Source: CAYWNA01 sp964459305
GTDB lineage: Bacteria; Planctomycetota; Planctomycetia; Pirellulales; Pirellulaceae
DNA: 64,000 nucleotides
Assembly: GCA_964459305.1 (NCBI GenBank)
Contig: CAYWNA010000021.1
Coordinates: 25,767 to 89,766, forward strand
Direction: 5' to 3'
Shown here: positions 27,443 through 37,145 of the stretch, piece after piece
Numbering within the stretch: the stretch's first letter is position 1
How the letters are laid out: every line of letters starts with the position of its first letter
Notes under the pieces: generated by a model
Told to the model about the DNA's origin: nothing
The model's input: the letters and a program-made list of their open reading frames with translations, nothing else
Databases searched by the model: none
Program-made: the position numbers and the translations under genes

Positions 27443-28360
27443 ATGAGCAAAGCTTGTCTCGTCGATACGACCAGATGTATCGGCTGCCGGGCCTGTCAGG
27501 TGGCCTGTAAGCAGTGGAACCGACTGCCAGACGAGAAGACGAAACTCCAAGCCCAAAGTGGCGGCTATGAAAACCCGCCTGCGCTTTCTTCCAAGACGTA
27601 CACGCGGATCACATTCCACGAGATTGTCAACGCTGGCGGAGCATTGGAGCGATGCGTCTTCGTAAAACGTCAGTGTATGCACTGTCTGGAGCCTTCTTGT
27701 GTCTCCGCTTGCCCGGTGACCGCCCTGGAGAAAGTGAAAGCAACGGGCGCGGTCATTTACAGGGGTGACCGTTGCATGGGGTGCCGCTATTGCATGATGG
27801 CCTGCCCGTTCAACGTTCCCACGCTCCAGTGGGACCGTCCCGTTCCGTACATCACAAAGTGCACTTTCTGCGCCGACCGAATGGAAGAGCCGCCGCCGCA
27901 GAAAGAGGTGAACAGCAAGCCGTTGGAAGGAGAATCGCTTGGGCGCTTCCAAGAAGGTCAACGGACGCCGGCTTGTTCGAAAGTCTGCCCGACGGGGGCT
28001 ATCAAGTTTGGCGATCGCGACGAACTGATTGCGGAGGCACGCGGGCGCATCGCCGAGCAGATGAGGCGGCGAGGTACGTGGCAGTACGTCGACCACATTT
28101 ACGGCGAGAAGGAGGTCGGCGGTACATCCTGGCTGTACATCACCAATACGCCGCTAGAAAAGCTGGGCTTCCGAATGGACTTAGGCGAGCGGCCCTACCC
28201 CGAGTACACGAGATTGGCGTTGGATTCCGTTCCTGCGGCGGTCATCGCCGTTGGCTTGGCAATGGGCGGCGCCTATTGGATTTCGAAGCGAAAAAGCGAG
28301 GTCGCCAATGCTGAACAAGCCGCAACCAAACTGGAATCCAAGAGGGCTGACGACGCATGA
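27443..28360 (+). CDS. fdhB: Formate dehydrogenase iron-sulfur subunit
   Basis: This encodes 305 residues; AAAGGA lies just before the ATG at 27443. Four cysteine groups are present: CIGCRACQVACKQW (about 12-25), CMHCLEPSCVSACPV (about 79-93), CMGCRYCMMACPF (about 111-123) and CTFCADR with CSKVCPTG. They should bind four 4Fe-4S clusters that carry electrons from FdhA. One membrane helix near the C-terminus (about 262-285) anchors the subunit, as in FdnH. It has no signal peptide and should travel with FdhA through the Tat system. The stop overlaps the next start. Confidence 0.92.
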   Translation: MSKACLVDTTRCIGCRACQVACKQWNRLPDEKTKLQAQSGGYENPPALSSKTYTRITFHEIVNAGGALERCVFVKRQCMHCLEPSCVSACPVTALEKVKATGAVIYRGDRCMGCRYCMMACPFNVPTLQWDRPVPYITKCTFCADRMEEPPPQKEVNSKPLEGESLGRFQEGQRTPACSKVCPTGAIKFGDRDELIAEARGRIAEQMRRRGTWQYVDHIYGEKEVGGTSWLYITNTPLEKLGFRMDLGERPYPEYTRLALDSVPAAVIAVGLAMGGAYWISKRKSEVANAEQAATKLESKRADDA

Positions 28361-29634
28361 GCCATGAACGAGAGGACGTGAGATATGTAACCCCGGCAAG
28401 CGTCGTGCTCTGTCTCCTGATGACGGCGGGGGCTGTCGCGGTTGTCTACCGTTATGCGCAAGGGCTGGGTAATTCGACGAATTTGAGTGACCAATACCCT
28501 TGGGGGATCTGGGTCGGCGTCGACATCATGTCCGGAGTGGCTTTGGCGGCCGGCGGTTTCACCACCGCCGCGCTGGCCTACCTTTTTGGCGGCCACAGAT
28601 ACGCTGCGCTAGTGCGTCCGGCCGTCCTTACAGGTTTTCTGGGGTATGTCTTCGTGGGGATCGGTTTGTTGGTTGACTTGGCGCTGCCGTGGCACATCTG
28701 GCACGCGATTATCTACTGGCCGGAGCACTCGGTGATGTTCGAGGTGGCTTGGTGCGTGATGCTGTACCTTGCGGTGTTGGCGTTGGAATTCACACCGGCC
28801 GTTTTCGAGCGGCTTGGGTGGACGGGGAAGGCCCTCGGTGCATGGAGGAGATTCACCGATATATTCGCTGTCGCAGCGATAGCGTGGTTCGTGGGCCTGA
28901 TGTCGCTCTCGTGGACTTGGGCCATCATCACGCTAATCTTCTTCACGATGCTCGCTTTGACCCTGAGAGCGGTTGGTCCGGCACGGCCGGGCGTGCCATT
29001 GATGTTGATCATCGCTGGCGTTGTCTTCTCCACCATGCATCAGTCCTCGCTGGGTTCGCTCTATCTGCTGATGAAAGACAAGCTGGACCCATTGTGGTGG
29101 ACCCCATCGCTACCGATCAACTTTTTACTCAGCGCCATAGCCGTCGGCTTTGCGATGGTGATCTTCGAGGCCACACTTAGCGCAAAGGTCTTCAAACGGC
29201 AGATCGAAAAGGAAGCCCTGGCGGACCTGGGCAGATTCCTCGCCTACTCGCTTTGGGTTTACCTGGGCTTCCGAATGGTCGACCTGGCCGCCCAGGGCAA
29301 TTTCGCTGCCATGGCCAACGGCAAGAGCCACCTGTTTTTGATGGAGGTGATCCTCGGCGTCCTCGCGCCGGCGCTAATGCTCGCCAGTGCCAGGCTGCGG
29401 CAGAACACGGTGAGCCTGTTCGTGGCGGCTGCACTGGTGATCTTCGGCGTCGTCTTCAATCGGTGCAACGTTGCCTGGTTGGCGATGGACATGCCCGGGG
29501 ACGTAACCTACTTCCCCAGCCTGGCGGAGATCACCATTACGATCTCGATCATCGCTGCGATTGCCTTTTTCTTCACGCTCGCGGTGAAGACCGTTCCCGT
29601 CTTCGCCCGGCACGACGAGCGGTCGCCCACGTAG
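28357..29634 (+). CDS. NrfD/HybB-type membrane subunit of formate dehydrogenase
   Basis: This encodes 425 residues with about ten hydrophobic helices. The early motif QYPWGIWVGVDIMSG and then WHAIIYWPEHSVMFEVAW match HybB-like members of the NrfD family (PF03916 group). These proteins bind quinone and have no haem, unlike the FdnI cytochrome b subunit of E. coli. Its place after the ferredoxin subunit (ATGA overlap) shows that it is the quinone-reducing partner. Electrons from formate should therefore enter the menaquinone pool. Confidence 0.9.
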   Translation: MSHEREDVRYVTPASVVLCLLMTAGAVAVVYRYAQGLGNSTNLSDQYPWGIWVGVDIMSGVALAAGGFTTAALAYLFGGHRYAALVRPAVLTGFLGYVFVGIGLLVDLALPWHIWHAIIYWPEHSVMFEVAWCVMLYLAVLALEFTPAVFERLGWTGKALGAWRRFTDIFAVAAIAWFVGLMSLSWTWAIITLIFFTMLALTLRAVGPARPGVPLMLIIAGVVFSTMHQSSLGSLYLLMKDKLDPLWWTPSLPINFLLSAIAVGFAMVIFEATLSAKVFKRQIEKEALADLGRFLAYSLWVYLGFRMVDLAAQGNFAAMANGKSHLFLMEVILGVLAPALMLASARLRQNTVSLFVAAALVIFGVVFNRCNVAWLAMDMPGDVTYFPSLAEITITISIIAAIAFFFTLAVKTVPVFARHDERSPT

Positions 29635-29675
29635 CGCCCTGCGAGTCCGGGGAACGAAGGCTAGAGAACCCACGC

Positions 29676-30587
29676 ATGAATGGACTCGGAAAAGGAGGGG
29701 CATCCTTGCCGGAACACACGTCGCTTTTCGAGCCGGCGAACATCATCCGCGCCCTCGACGAATTGCTCTCTCAAGAGCAGGTATCGGAGGACTATGTTCG
29801 TTTCCGAAAGGATCTGTTCGCCGCCCAGAGATCCGCCTACGATACCCTGGCGTATTCCGCTCCGTCCGGGGCTACGAATCTAGAAGAATGCAGCCGATCC
29901 ATCGAGCCTAGCGATGTTCCGTTCGACCGCGGGCTTCTGAGCAAGTTGCTTGAGGATTTGTCCACGGCGTTGAAAATAGCCGACCGACCGCACGAGGATC
30001 TGGCTCGGCTTTCCACTGCGACAGCGGATAGCCCTGGGCTTCTTCTGGAACTGGCAAGTAAGGCGGCGTTCGGTCCTGACCATGAGTTCCTGGCCGCCCT
30101 CTCCGACGATTTGAAGATACATCACGAGGCGTTGCTCTTCTTTGGACGTGTTCTCAGTGCACCGTTCGTGACCGAAGGCATCCGTCGGCTCAAGCAGCGC
30201 AGCCCCGAAGCGCCACGGACAGTCGGCGACTGTCCGTGGTGTGGCTCGCCACCGGGGCTGGCGATGCTGATGCGAGGGGAGCACGGGGAAGGCAAGCGGT
30301 TTTTGTTTTGCTCACTCTGTGCCGAGAGATGGGAGTTGGATCGGCTCCAATGCCCGTTCTGCGCAAGTCAAGAAGGGCGGAGCGTACTCTCGGTAGAGGC
30401 CGACGATCCGTGTACGGTTGAAACCTGTGATCGTTGCAAGGGTTATCTCAAAACCATCGACGAACGGAAGACGCCCGATGACCACACAGTGATTCCTCTC
30501 GTGGCGACGACCGCGGGCCTGCATCTCGATCTGATTGCAGAGAAGGAAGGCTACGCAAGAGGACTGCCGTACGCGGCGCTCCGATAG
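29676..30587 (+). CDS. fdhE: Formate dehydrogenase accessory protein FdhE
   Basis: This encodes 303 residues. The C-terminal half has four Cys-x-x-Cys pairs: CPWC (about 186), CSLC (about 211), CPFC (about 227) and CDRC (about 253), as in FdhE, an iron-binding protein needed for assembly and maturation of membrane formate dehydrogenases. GYLKTIDER and VATTAGLHLDLIAEKEG are also typical. It starts 41 nt after the membrane subunit and ends the operon. No selA, selB, selD, fdhD or molybdopterin gene is found in the window. Confidence 0.9.
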   Translation: MNGLGKGGASLPEHTSLFEPANIIRALDELLSQEQVSEDYVRFRKDLFAAQRSAYDTLAYSAPSGATNLEECSRSIEPSDVPFDRGLLSKLLEDLSTALKIADRPHEDLARLSTATADSPGLLLELASKAAFGPDHEFLAALSDDLKIHHEALLFFGRVLSAPFVTEGIRRLKQRSPEAPRTVGDCPWCGSPPGLAMLMRGEHGEGKRFLFCSLCAERWELDRLQCPFCASQEGRSVLSVEADDPCTVETCDRCKGYLKTIDERKTPDDHTVIPLVATTAGLHLDLIAEKEGYARGLPYAALR

Positions 30588-30669
30588 AACTCATCGCGAG
30601 AAGCATGCCGTTCTCCGATACGGACGGTTGAGAACCAAGCCTCGACTCGCAGTCTGCTCTCAGCACTCC

Positions 30670-33276
30670 CTATTCTATTTCTGCTTCGTACCAAATTGTT
30701 CTGTGTGCAGGCGCAAGGCTCAACAGTGCCTTGCCCTCTCGCTCTGCCACGGCAACCGATGTGCGCCGATTGCCGGATTCGTCAAGCAGGTGAAGAGTCA
30801 CTCGATTCGCGGCAACCGGTAGAGCGATCTCGGCTGGGATGCCTTCGCAGAGTATGGGTTCCGTTCCCCACCGATCGCGCAGAGTGATGCGGTCGCCGCC
30901 CAGGTCTTCCAGCTTGGCGCCTGTGTTCTGCATCCGACCGGTGGCAGCGATGAGAAGGCGGCCGGACTTGTCGAAACCGTCGCCGTCAAGGCACACCATG
31001 GATACGGTGGCCCAGTCGAGCGGCGTTTTGCCGATCTTGAGCGACACGTCATCCAGTTGAAAATCACGGCCACGGACAAAGCCAGTGAACAATTTCGTGC
31101 GCGGCGTGTCCGCAACGAAGAAGCCCGCACCCTCCTTGGAGAGATCCCATCGCAGCTCGCCCGTATCGGATACGAACACTTTCTGATCGTCGCTCAATTT
31201 CGGTAACTCGTCTTCCGATGACCCGGCCGCTGTTTTGCCGATATCCAACGCGACGGCGTGCAGCAGCGATAGGCGCGGATCGATGCCGAAGTTCGTGGCA
31301 GTCAGTGTCCAAGGATCGCCTGTCTCGTGCAGTTTCCGGCGTTCCGCTTCGGGCTCAACCGACGCCAGCAGTGTTTTGCGAGCAGCGGCCACATCGCCGC
31401 GTACAAACAGCGCGACGCATGCCGGCATATGTACCAGTTTGACCGTATCCGCCTTGATGTCGAAATAGCTGCTGATACGTCGAGGTTCGAAATCGCTGTT
31501 ATGGCAATAGGCAAAGCTGAATACCCCGTCCCACGACTGAAACGCCGCCATGGCTGCAAGCATGGGATACCCTTCTGCCCCGTACATATTCGGCATGGGA
31601 TGGTTGTACTCGCTGACGGTATACGCCATGCCCCCGACTCGGCGCGCGGCTAGGCCGGCCAACGTTCCGCCCGGCGAATTCACCAACGCTGCGTTAGTCA
31701 CGTACCAGTTCCGGCGATCCCACGGCCGCCCGGGAAAACGTGGATGATGCCAATAAGAATGGGCGTCGATGTAGTCGAGTTCAGCTTGAATGCGCACCGG
31801 GCTGTAGCTGAGTTGCGTGCCAGAGACGATCGATCGCACGCCCAGATCGTCTCTTAAGAAGCGATGCATGCCCCACCAGTAGTCGCATTCCGTATCCCAA
31901 AGGAAATCAATGAAGTCGCACCGCGCGGCTTCCGTCAGCTTCATCTGGCCACGGCGCAATACCGGCACGCTGTCGTTTTCCAAACGCTGGCTCGGCTCCA
32001 GACCAACGATCCCGCCGGGGCGCAACGAGACGTCGGCCACCTGGTAAATGCCGGGCGAGAGGCTCGTGAACGTAATGCGGGCCTTGGGGTCGTCCTGCGA
32101 AGCGACAAACGTGAATTGGTAGGGTTTCCATTCCGGACCGATCTCCACGTTCGTCGAGAATCCCAGTCGCTGCCACGGTTCATGGGCCATCATACAGTTG
32201 ATGCCAATCTGCCGTTTCGCATCGGACCGTAAGTAACAACTGAGCGTGTACGGATCGTCTTTCTCGACCGGAAAGCCGGACTGTGAGAACTGCGGTCGCC
32301 AAGATTCGCTTCCTTGGCGAGTGACCTGGATGCGTAGACAACGCCGGCCGTCCGGTCCATCCGATTCGACGGACCATTCCACCTGGGTCTGCTCGTCGCG
32401 TTCCATGTACCATGCCTTGGCAAGCGGTTGCGAGAAGTTCCCATTATCGAGCATTTCATCGCCCAATGGCTTCGAGCCGACGTTCCAGACCTGTCGAAGT
32501 TTCTCGGTCGTGTCGTACTTGTCGCGCAACCATTTATTCCAGTTCGTGCGGAAAGTCGTCGCATACGGCTCGGATAGCGTGTCCAACTCGCTCCGGCTCC
32601 ACTGGTTAAACAACGCGTTTTCATTGTTGATTTCGACGAAAGCGACCGCTGGCTCGCGCGAGTATGGGTTCTTGGTGTAGGGGTTGACGTGGGTCAACAG
32701 ATCGCGGGCGTACTTGCGTTGGAGTTCAATCATCCGTGGCTCGAAGTTGTCCAGCCCTTTGTCGTATCTCGGACGGCCGTCGCTCGCGACAAAACCTTCG
32801 GCCGTGCCAAACATTCGCGATACGTGCAGGTTGATGTTCGTGTAGACGCCGTGGAGTTTGAGCTGATAGATGAGATAATCGAGCCGTTCAATCTGTTTGG
32901 GATCGATCGTCAGCTTGTCGGGGCTGTCGCCCCAGATCGACCTGGAATCCATGTGGTGCATGCGCACGCAATTGATGCCCAGTCGGGCTAACCGTGCCGC
33001 AACGCGTTCGGCTTGTTCGTGGCTGGGGAAACAAGCGTCGAAGCACAGGTTCGTGGCCCAAAAACGTATGGGGCCGTCATCCGTCACCAAACGGCCGTCC
33101 ACCGCGCGCACGAAGCCAAACTTCCCGGCCGGACGATGAAGCCAGTCAGAAATGTTCGCTGCATTATCCGGTGCGTCGTACGAAACAACAAAAGGGAAAA
33201 GCGGTTCGTCGGCACTGGCGATGCCGGCCAGCGAGAGCAGGATGGCGCCAGCGATACGCAGGGTGCGGAGAGTCAT
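30670..33276 (-). CDS. Secreted glycoside hydrolase with carbohydrate-binding domain
   Basis: This encodes about 868 residues. AAGGA 8 nt upstream selects ATG 33276, and the protein starts with a signal peptide (MTLRTLRIAGAILLSLAGIA). Residues 40-260 and 430-620 look like the two parts of a cellulase-like TIM barrel (FWATNLCFDACF, then RLGINCVRMHH). A jelly-roll with GNFSQPLAKAW and later YTLSCYLRSDAK sits between them and resembles a CBM4/9-type module. VEINNENALF near 205 may hold the acid/base Glu. The substrate is unknown. It converges on fdhE. Confidence 0.7.
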   Translation of the reverse strand: MTLRTLRIAGAILLSLAGIASADEPLFPFVVSYDAPDNAANISDWLHRPAGKFGFVRAVDGRLVTDDGPIRFWATNLCFDACFPSHEQAERVAARLARLGINCVRMHHMDSRSIWGDSPDKLTIDPKQIERLDYLIYQLKLHGVYTNINLHVSRMFGTAEGFVASDGRPRYDKGLDNFEPRMIELQRKYARDLLTHVNPYTKNPYSREPAVAFVEINNENALFNQWSRSELDTLSEPYATTFRTNWNKWLRDKYDTTEKLRQVWNVGSKPLGDEMLDNGNFSQPLAKAWYMERDEQTQVEWSVESDGPDGRRCLRIQVTRQGSESWRPQFSQSGFPVEKDDPYTLSCYLRSDAKRQIGINCMMAHEPWQRLGFSTNVEIGPEWKPYQFTFVASQDDPKARITFTSLSPGIYQVADVSLRPGGIVGLEPSQRLENDSVPVLRRGQMKLTEAARCDFIDFLWDTECDYWWGMHRFLRDDLGVRSIVSGTQLSYSPVRIQAELDYIDAHSYWHHPRFPGRPWDRRNWYVTNAALVNSPGGTLAGLAARRVGGMAYTVSEYNHPMPNMYGAEGYPMLAAMAAFQSWDGVFSFAYCHNSDFEPRRISSYFDIKADTVKLVHMPACVALFVRGDVAAARKTLLASVEPEAERRKLHETGDPWTLTATNFGIDPRLSLLHAVALDIGKTAAGSSEDELPKLSDDQKVFVSDTGELRWDLSKEGAGFFVADTPRTKLFTGFVRGRDFQLDDVSLKIGKTPLDWATVSMVCLDGDGFDKSGRLLIAATGRMQNTGAKLEDLGGDRITLRDRWGTEPILCEGIPAEIALPVAANRVTLHLLDESGNRRTSVAVAEREGKALLSLAPAHRTIWYEAEIE

Positions 33277-33383
33277 GTTTGTTGTCCTTCTCGTTGGCGA
33301 TCTGCCAAAGGGGATGAAAGGCATGGTTGCTACAGCGCGATCGGTGAAAACGGCACATGCCTTTGCTTCGCCCGCAGGCCGAT

Positions 33384-34214
33384 TCACTGCGACATGAATA
33401 CCGCTTGAGTCGCGTTTCGAATGGCATGAAGCGCCGTTTCACCAAAGAGCTTTCGAAGCAGCAGTCTCTTGGCACTGTTGCCGACCACCAGTAGATCGGC
33501 CCCCCATTCTTCGGCCATCGGCAGCAGCTTTTCCTTTGCAGATCCGGAATGAATCTCCGGCTCGACTTCGATGCCATGAGCGCGACAATAGGCGGCTGCG
33601 TGGTCCATATCGCATTGGGCCTCGTCTTCGGACTCGCCAAACCTCACAAGCCGCACTTCGATGTCCGGCCACGGTCGCAACAGAATGAATCGGCGCACGG
33701 TTTTCGCCGATTCCATGGAACCGCTATAGGCAATCAGCGCACGCCGGATTTCTTGTGTCTTTTTGGGGACGGTCAGGATCGGACGGACCCCTTCGCTCAC
33801 CAAACGCACCAATTCGTCGGACGGCTCGTCGATGACACCGTGGTCGAAAAGCGTTTCTTCGCGGCCCAGGATCATCAAATCGTTGAATCGCGCACAGCGA
33901 CAAACGGCATCCAGCGGCTTGCCTTCTTCGAACACTAACCGGAAGAGGATACCGGCCTCCTCACACGTTTGTTCGCACTGCTCGATTGTCCTTTCAATGA
34001 TCTGGCGAGTCAGCTTGTACCGATGCTCGCGCAACTCCTGTGCGGCGGCCCCGCCGCCAATGGGCACCGGCCCAACGTTGTCGAGCCCACGGTGGTCGAC
34101 GACCGTCACGGCTGTCAACTCAGCGCCATGACGCTTGCACAGATCGACGGCATGCCGCACAGCATTCGCCGAATGCTCCACATCACCCAGTCCGACCAGT
34201 ATTCGTTTAATCAT
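33384..34214 (-). CDS. Tandem universal stress protein (UspA family)
   Basis: This encodes 276 residues in two Usp domains. The first (1-147) begins MIKRILVGLGD and ends VSEGVRPILTVPK. The second (about 150-276) ends ADLLVVGNSAKRLLLRKLFG then ALHAIRNATQAV. The Gly-x2-Gly-x9-Gly ATP motif is replaced in domain one by LGREETLFD and is only partly kept in domain two, so ATP binding is doubtful. Divergent from the antiporter gene at 34407 with about 190 nt between them, so the two may share a control region. Confidence 0.85.
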   Translation of the reverse strand: MIKRILVGLGDVEHSANAVRHAVDLCKRHGAELTAVTVVDHRGLDNVGPVPIGGGAAAQELREHRYKLTRQIIERTIEQCEQTCEEAGILFRLVFEEGKPLDAVCRCARFNDLMILGREETLFDHGVIDEPSDELVRLVSEGVRPILTVPKKTQEIRRALIAYSGSMESAKTVRRFILLRPWPDIEVRLVRFGESEDEAQCDMDHAAAYCRAHGIEVEPEIHSGSAKEKLLPMAEEWGADLLVVGNSAKRLLLRKLFGETALHAIRNATQAVFMSQ

Positions 34215-34406
34215 CGGATAACCTCGGATTGTTTCGCGCCATCACCCATCCCAATTTAGGTGTACTGCCTACTGCTGTCAACGATCCACACAGACTGTCA
34301 CTCGTATCAGTTCTTGATTTGCGGGCCTTGATTTTTTCTGCGAAACACGTTCTCCTTCCACACACCAAGGAAGTGCAGCGACAATCGAGAAAGGTAATCG
34401 AAGCGA

Positions 34407-36011
34407 ATGTCAAGTGAACACACTTCGCACGGCTCAGATAAGCCTTTGCTGTTTGCCATCATTGCCGTGTTGGCCTTGTACGGCGTAGCGGGAGTGTTGG
34501 AGTGGCCCCAGAAGGGCACGGCGATGATTGCGGAAGCGGCACACGCCCCACACTCCGCCGACGGGCACGACGAGGGCGCCGCCCATCACGGTGACACGCA
34601 CGGCGAGGAGGCGGACCACCAATCGCAGCACGCGGCTCACGACCATCCACCGTATTGGATGGTTACCCCATTCGTTCTATTGCTGGGATCAATTGCCGTG
34701 CTTCCGCTGTTGCCGTGGACAGAACACTGGTGGGAAAGCAACCGCAATCGGTTCCTGGTCGCGGCTGTCTTAGGCGTGCTCACACTGCTGTACTATCTGG
34801 CCTCGCACGACAAGCCCGTCGAAGCGCATTGGCCCGTCCACGACATTGTGTCCCATAACACCGAGGGGCTGAACTGGCATGTCGCATGGACGGTCCTGGC
34901 CAATGCTATTCTGAACGAGTACATCCCGTTCATCATGCTGTTGTTCAGTCTGTACACGATCAGCGGCGGGATCCGAATCGAAGGCGACTTGCCGGCTCAT
35001 CCCCTGACCAACACCGTGTTCATTGCCGTCGGCGGCCTACTGGCCAGTTTCATCGGCACGACGGGTGCGGCCATGTTATTGATCCGGCCGATCTTGGAAA
35101 CGAACAGCGAACGAAGACACGTTGTCCACACCGTGGTCATGTTCATTTTTGTGGTCTGCAATTGCGGTGGATGCCTGCTACCGATTGGTGATCCACCTCT
35201 GTTCTTGGGCTATCTTCGCGGCGTACCTTTCTTGTGGACCATGGGGCTGTGGCCAGCATGGTTATTCGTGAACGGGGCGCTGCTTGCAATCTACTACGTC
35301 TGGGACCACTTCTGGTACTATCCGCAAGAGGCCGTGCGAGACATCGTATTGGACGAAACGCGTGTACGGAGATTGCGATTTTCCGGCGTTTGGCCCAATG
35401 CTCTGTTGCTGGTCGGCGTTGTTCTCTCGGTGGCTTTGCTGGATCCGAGCAAGCCGTTGCCGGGGACAAACTGGCACGCGTGGCTCTACTTGCGGGAAGT
35501 CGCCCAGTTGGGACTGGTGGCCCTGTCGCTGGCGTTGGGAAGCCAAGTGGTTCGTCGGGCGAACAGCTTCAACTACCACGCGATCATCGAGGTTGCGGCC
35601 CTGTTCTTCGGCATCTTCATTTGTATGCAAGCGCCGTTGCAAATCCTCAATGTGCGCGGAGCGGACTTGCCGCTATCCAGCCCCATGCACTTTTTCTGGA
35701 TCACCGGTGGTCTGTCGTCCGTGCTGGACAATGCACCGACCTATGTGGTGTTCTTCGAAACGGCCAGGACCCTGGGCGGCGAGAATCTGATACCCGAAGG
35801 AACCGGCGTCGCCGAGGCGTTGCTTGTCGGTGTGAGCCTCGGGGCCGTGTTCATGGGCGCCATGACGTACATCGGCAATGGCCCCAACTTCATGGTCAAA
35901 GCGATCGCCGAGAAATCCGGCATCCGGATGCCCAGCTTCTTCGGCTACATGGTCTATAGCTGCTGCATCCTGCTGCCGCTGTTCGTGGTGACCACACTTA
36001 TCTTCTTGTAA
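34407..36011 (+). CDS. Sodium:proton antiporter, NhaD-like
   Basis: This encodes 534 residues with about 12-13 membrane segments. GTTGAAMLLIRP (about 213) and LDNAPTYVVFFE (about 437) are the two conserved discontinuous-helix motifs of the ion transporter superfamily as seen in NhaD-type antiporters. The loop between the first two helices (about 45-80) is very rich in His, Asp and Glu (HDEGAAHHGDTHGEEADHQ) and may bind metal or sense pH. It should exchange Na+ for H+ at the inner membrane. It is divergent from the UspA gene. Confidence 0.8.
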   Translation: MSSEHTSHGSDKPLLFAIIAVLALYGVAGVLEWPQKGTAMIAEAAHAPHSADGHDEGAAHHGDTHGEEADHQSQHAAHDHPPYWMVTPFVLLLGSIAVLPLLPWTEHWWESNRNRFLVAAVLGVLTLLYYLASHDKPVEAHWPVHDIVSHNTEGLNWHVAWTVLANAILNEYIPFIMLLFSLYTISGGIRIEGDLPAHPLTNTVFIAVGGLLASFIGTTGAAMLLIRPILETNSERRHVVHTVVMFIFVVCNCGGCLLPIGDPPLFLGYLRGVPFLWTMGLWPAWLFVNGALLAIYYVWDHFWYYPQEAVRDIVLDETRVRRLRFSGVWPNALLLVGVVLSVALLDPSKPLPGTNWHAWLYLREVAQLGLVALSLALGSQVVRRANSFNYHAIIEVAALFFGIFICMQAPLQILNVRGADLPLSSPMHFFWITGGLSSVLDNAPTYVVFFETARTLGGENLIPEGTGVAEALLVGVSLGAVFMGAMTYIGNGPNFMVKAIAEKSGIRMPSFFGYMVYSCCILLPLFVVTTLIFL

Positions 36012-36033
36012 TCACGTTCGAGCCAGCGCGGCT

Positions 36034-36501
36034 TCAGAGACCAGCCAGCGCCTGCTGCTCGTCTTCGGCGATCTCGAAAAACTTGTCGAGCCTAGCGCCG
36101 TGAAGGACCTCCCGGACTACGGGGCGCAACTCGCATATGACGAGCTTGCCATCGGCGGTTCGCAACTTTTTGTGCAGCGCCACCAAGCCGGCAATAAAGG
36201 AACTGTTGGCGAACTTCACGCTGGACAAGTTCATGACGAGATGACGGACATCGCCAGACTGTAAAAGTGGATTGCTGGCACGTTCGATTTGCTCGCTTCC
36301 GACCGTCTTACCGGAGAACACGTCCAGCACAACAACATCGCCGACCATTCTCTTTTCGAACCACACCAAATGCCCACACTGCCGACATGGCACATTGCGT
36401 CGAGGTCGGTCGGTCACCTCGCTAGACAACTGCACGCCACATACGGGACACGGGGTCCGCACTCCCTCCACTCCATCGAGCATATCGGACGGACTGCACA
36501 T
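36034..36501 (-). CDS. STAS-domain protein with N-terminal zinc ribbon
   Basis: This encodes 155 residues from ATG 36501, which has AAAGG 7 nt upstream; a GTG at 36522 is weaker. Residues 15-45 hold CPVC and CRQC, a zinc-ribbon-like pair. The rest is a STAS domain with HLVMNLSSVKFANSSFIAG, where a Ser in the ANSS segment is at the site phosphorylated in SpoIIAA/RsbV anti-sigma antagonists. It may therefore act in a partner-switching pathway. No anti-sigma kinase is adjacent. It converges on the antiporter gene. Confidence 0.75.
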   Translation of the reverse strand: MCSPSDMLDGVEGVRTPCPVCGVQLSSEVTDRPRRNVPCRQCGHLVWFEKRMVGDVVVLDVFSGKTVGSEQIERASNPLLQSGDVRHLVMNLSSVKFANSSFIAGLVALHKKLRTADGKLVICELRPVVREVLHGARLDKFFEIAEDEQQALAGL

Positions 36502-36788
36502 TACTGGACCTTTCTCGGCCACCGGAATCTGGATAAAAAGAAATAACGCAGATCATTCCGAGATGAAAGGAAACGTCATCACGGTGGCGCGGTCGTGTCA
36601 TACAAACCATGACGTCCCGCAATCGACCCATGGCCCAGGACATGTAGCTTACTTCACACAGATGACTCTGTCGAGGCGCGAACCGGTTTCCGGGATGAGA
36701 GCCATTCTTTCTAGGGGATCGCAAGCATCTGGCCCAACTGGGCGCAGGAACGAGTTCTCGGGAGGGCAAGGATCCGTCGATGAAACTC

Positions 36789-36856
36789 GTAACTGGATTC
36801 GCAAGAATTCAGGCGGAGTACACCCTCACCGCCTGAATTCTTGCGAATCCAGCTAC
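36789..36856. repeat. GTAG-type palindrome (GTA.CTGGATTCGCAAG family)
   Basis: Arms 36789-36816 and 36829-36856 are inverted copies with one mismatch in 28; the core is GATTCGCAAGAATTCAGGCG. A related copy is at 57766-57832. The rest of 36523-37145 shows no gene that I trust; the open frames there have no family motif and cross this palindrome. Confidence 0.85.
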
Positions 36857-37145
36857 AAACCCATTCCCGCGCCCGCCCCAACTCCCTTGGATTCTCGCCG
36901 CCAGATCGCCGAGACGAATGCGAGAATGATACGGCAGCAGTCAATTTGACGACGGTTGTAACGCGTAGCGAGTGTGCGATCCACGGGTCGCGCTCGACCT
37001 AAGTCGCGTTGCGCCAACACGGTACGGCGATCGTCAGGCGGGATGGCGCGACAAATGCGTATACCTCAACGTACGTGGCACAGGGATGGACGCCGCCCAA
37101 ACCGACATTGGCCAGCAAGAGCAAACAATACGAAAGGAGCCAGAC

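Noticed and set aside
36272..36949. 225-residue open frame on the + strand
   Set aside because: It overlaps the STAS gene in antisense and then translates a palindrome; not protein-like.
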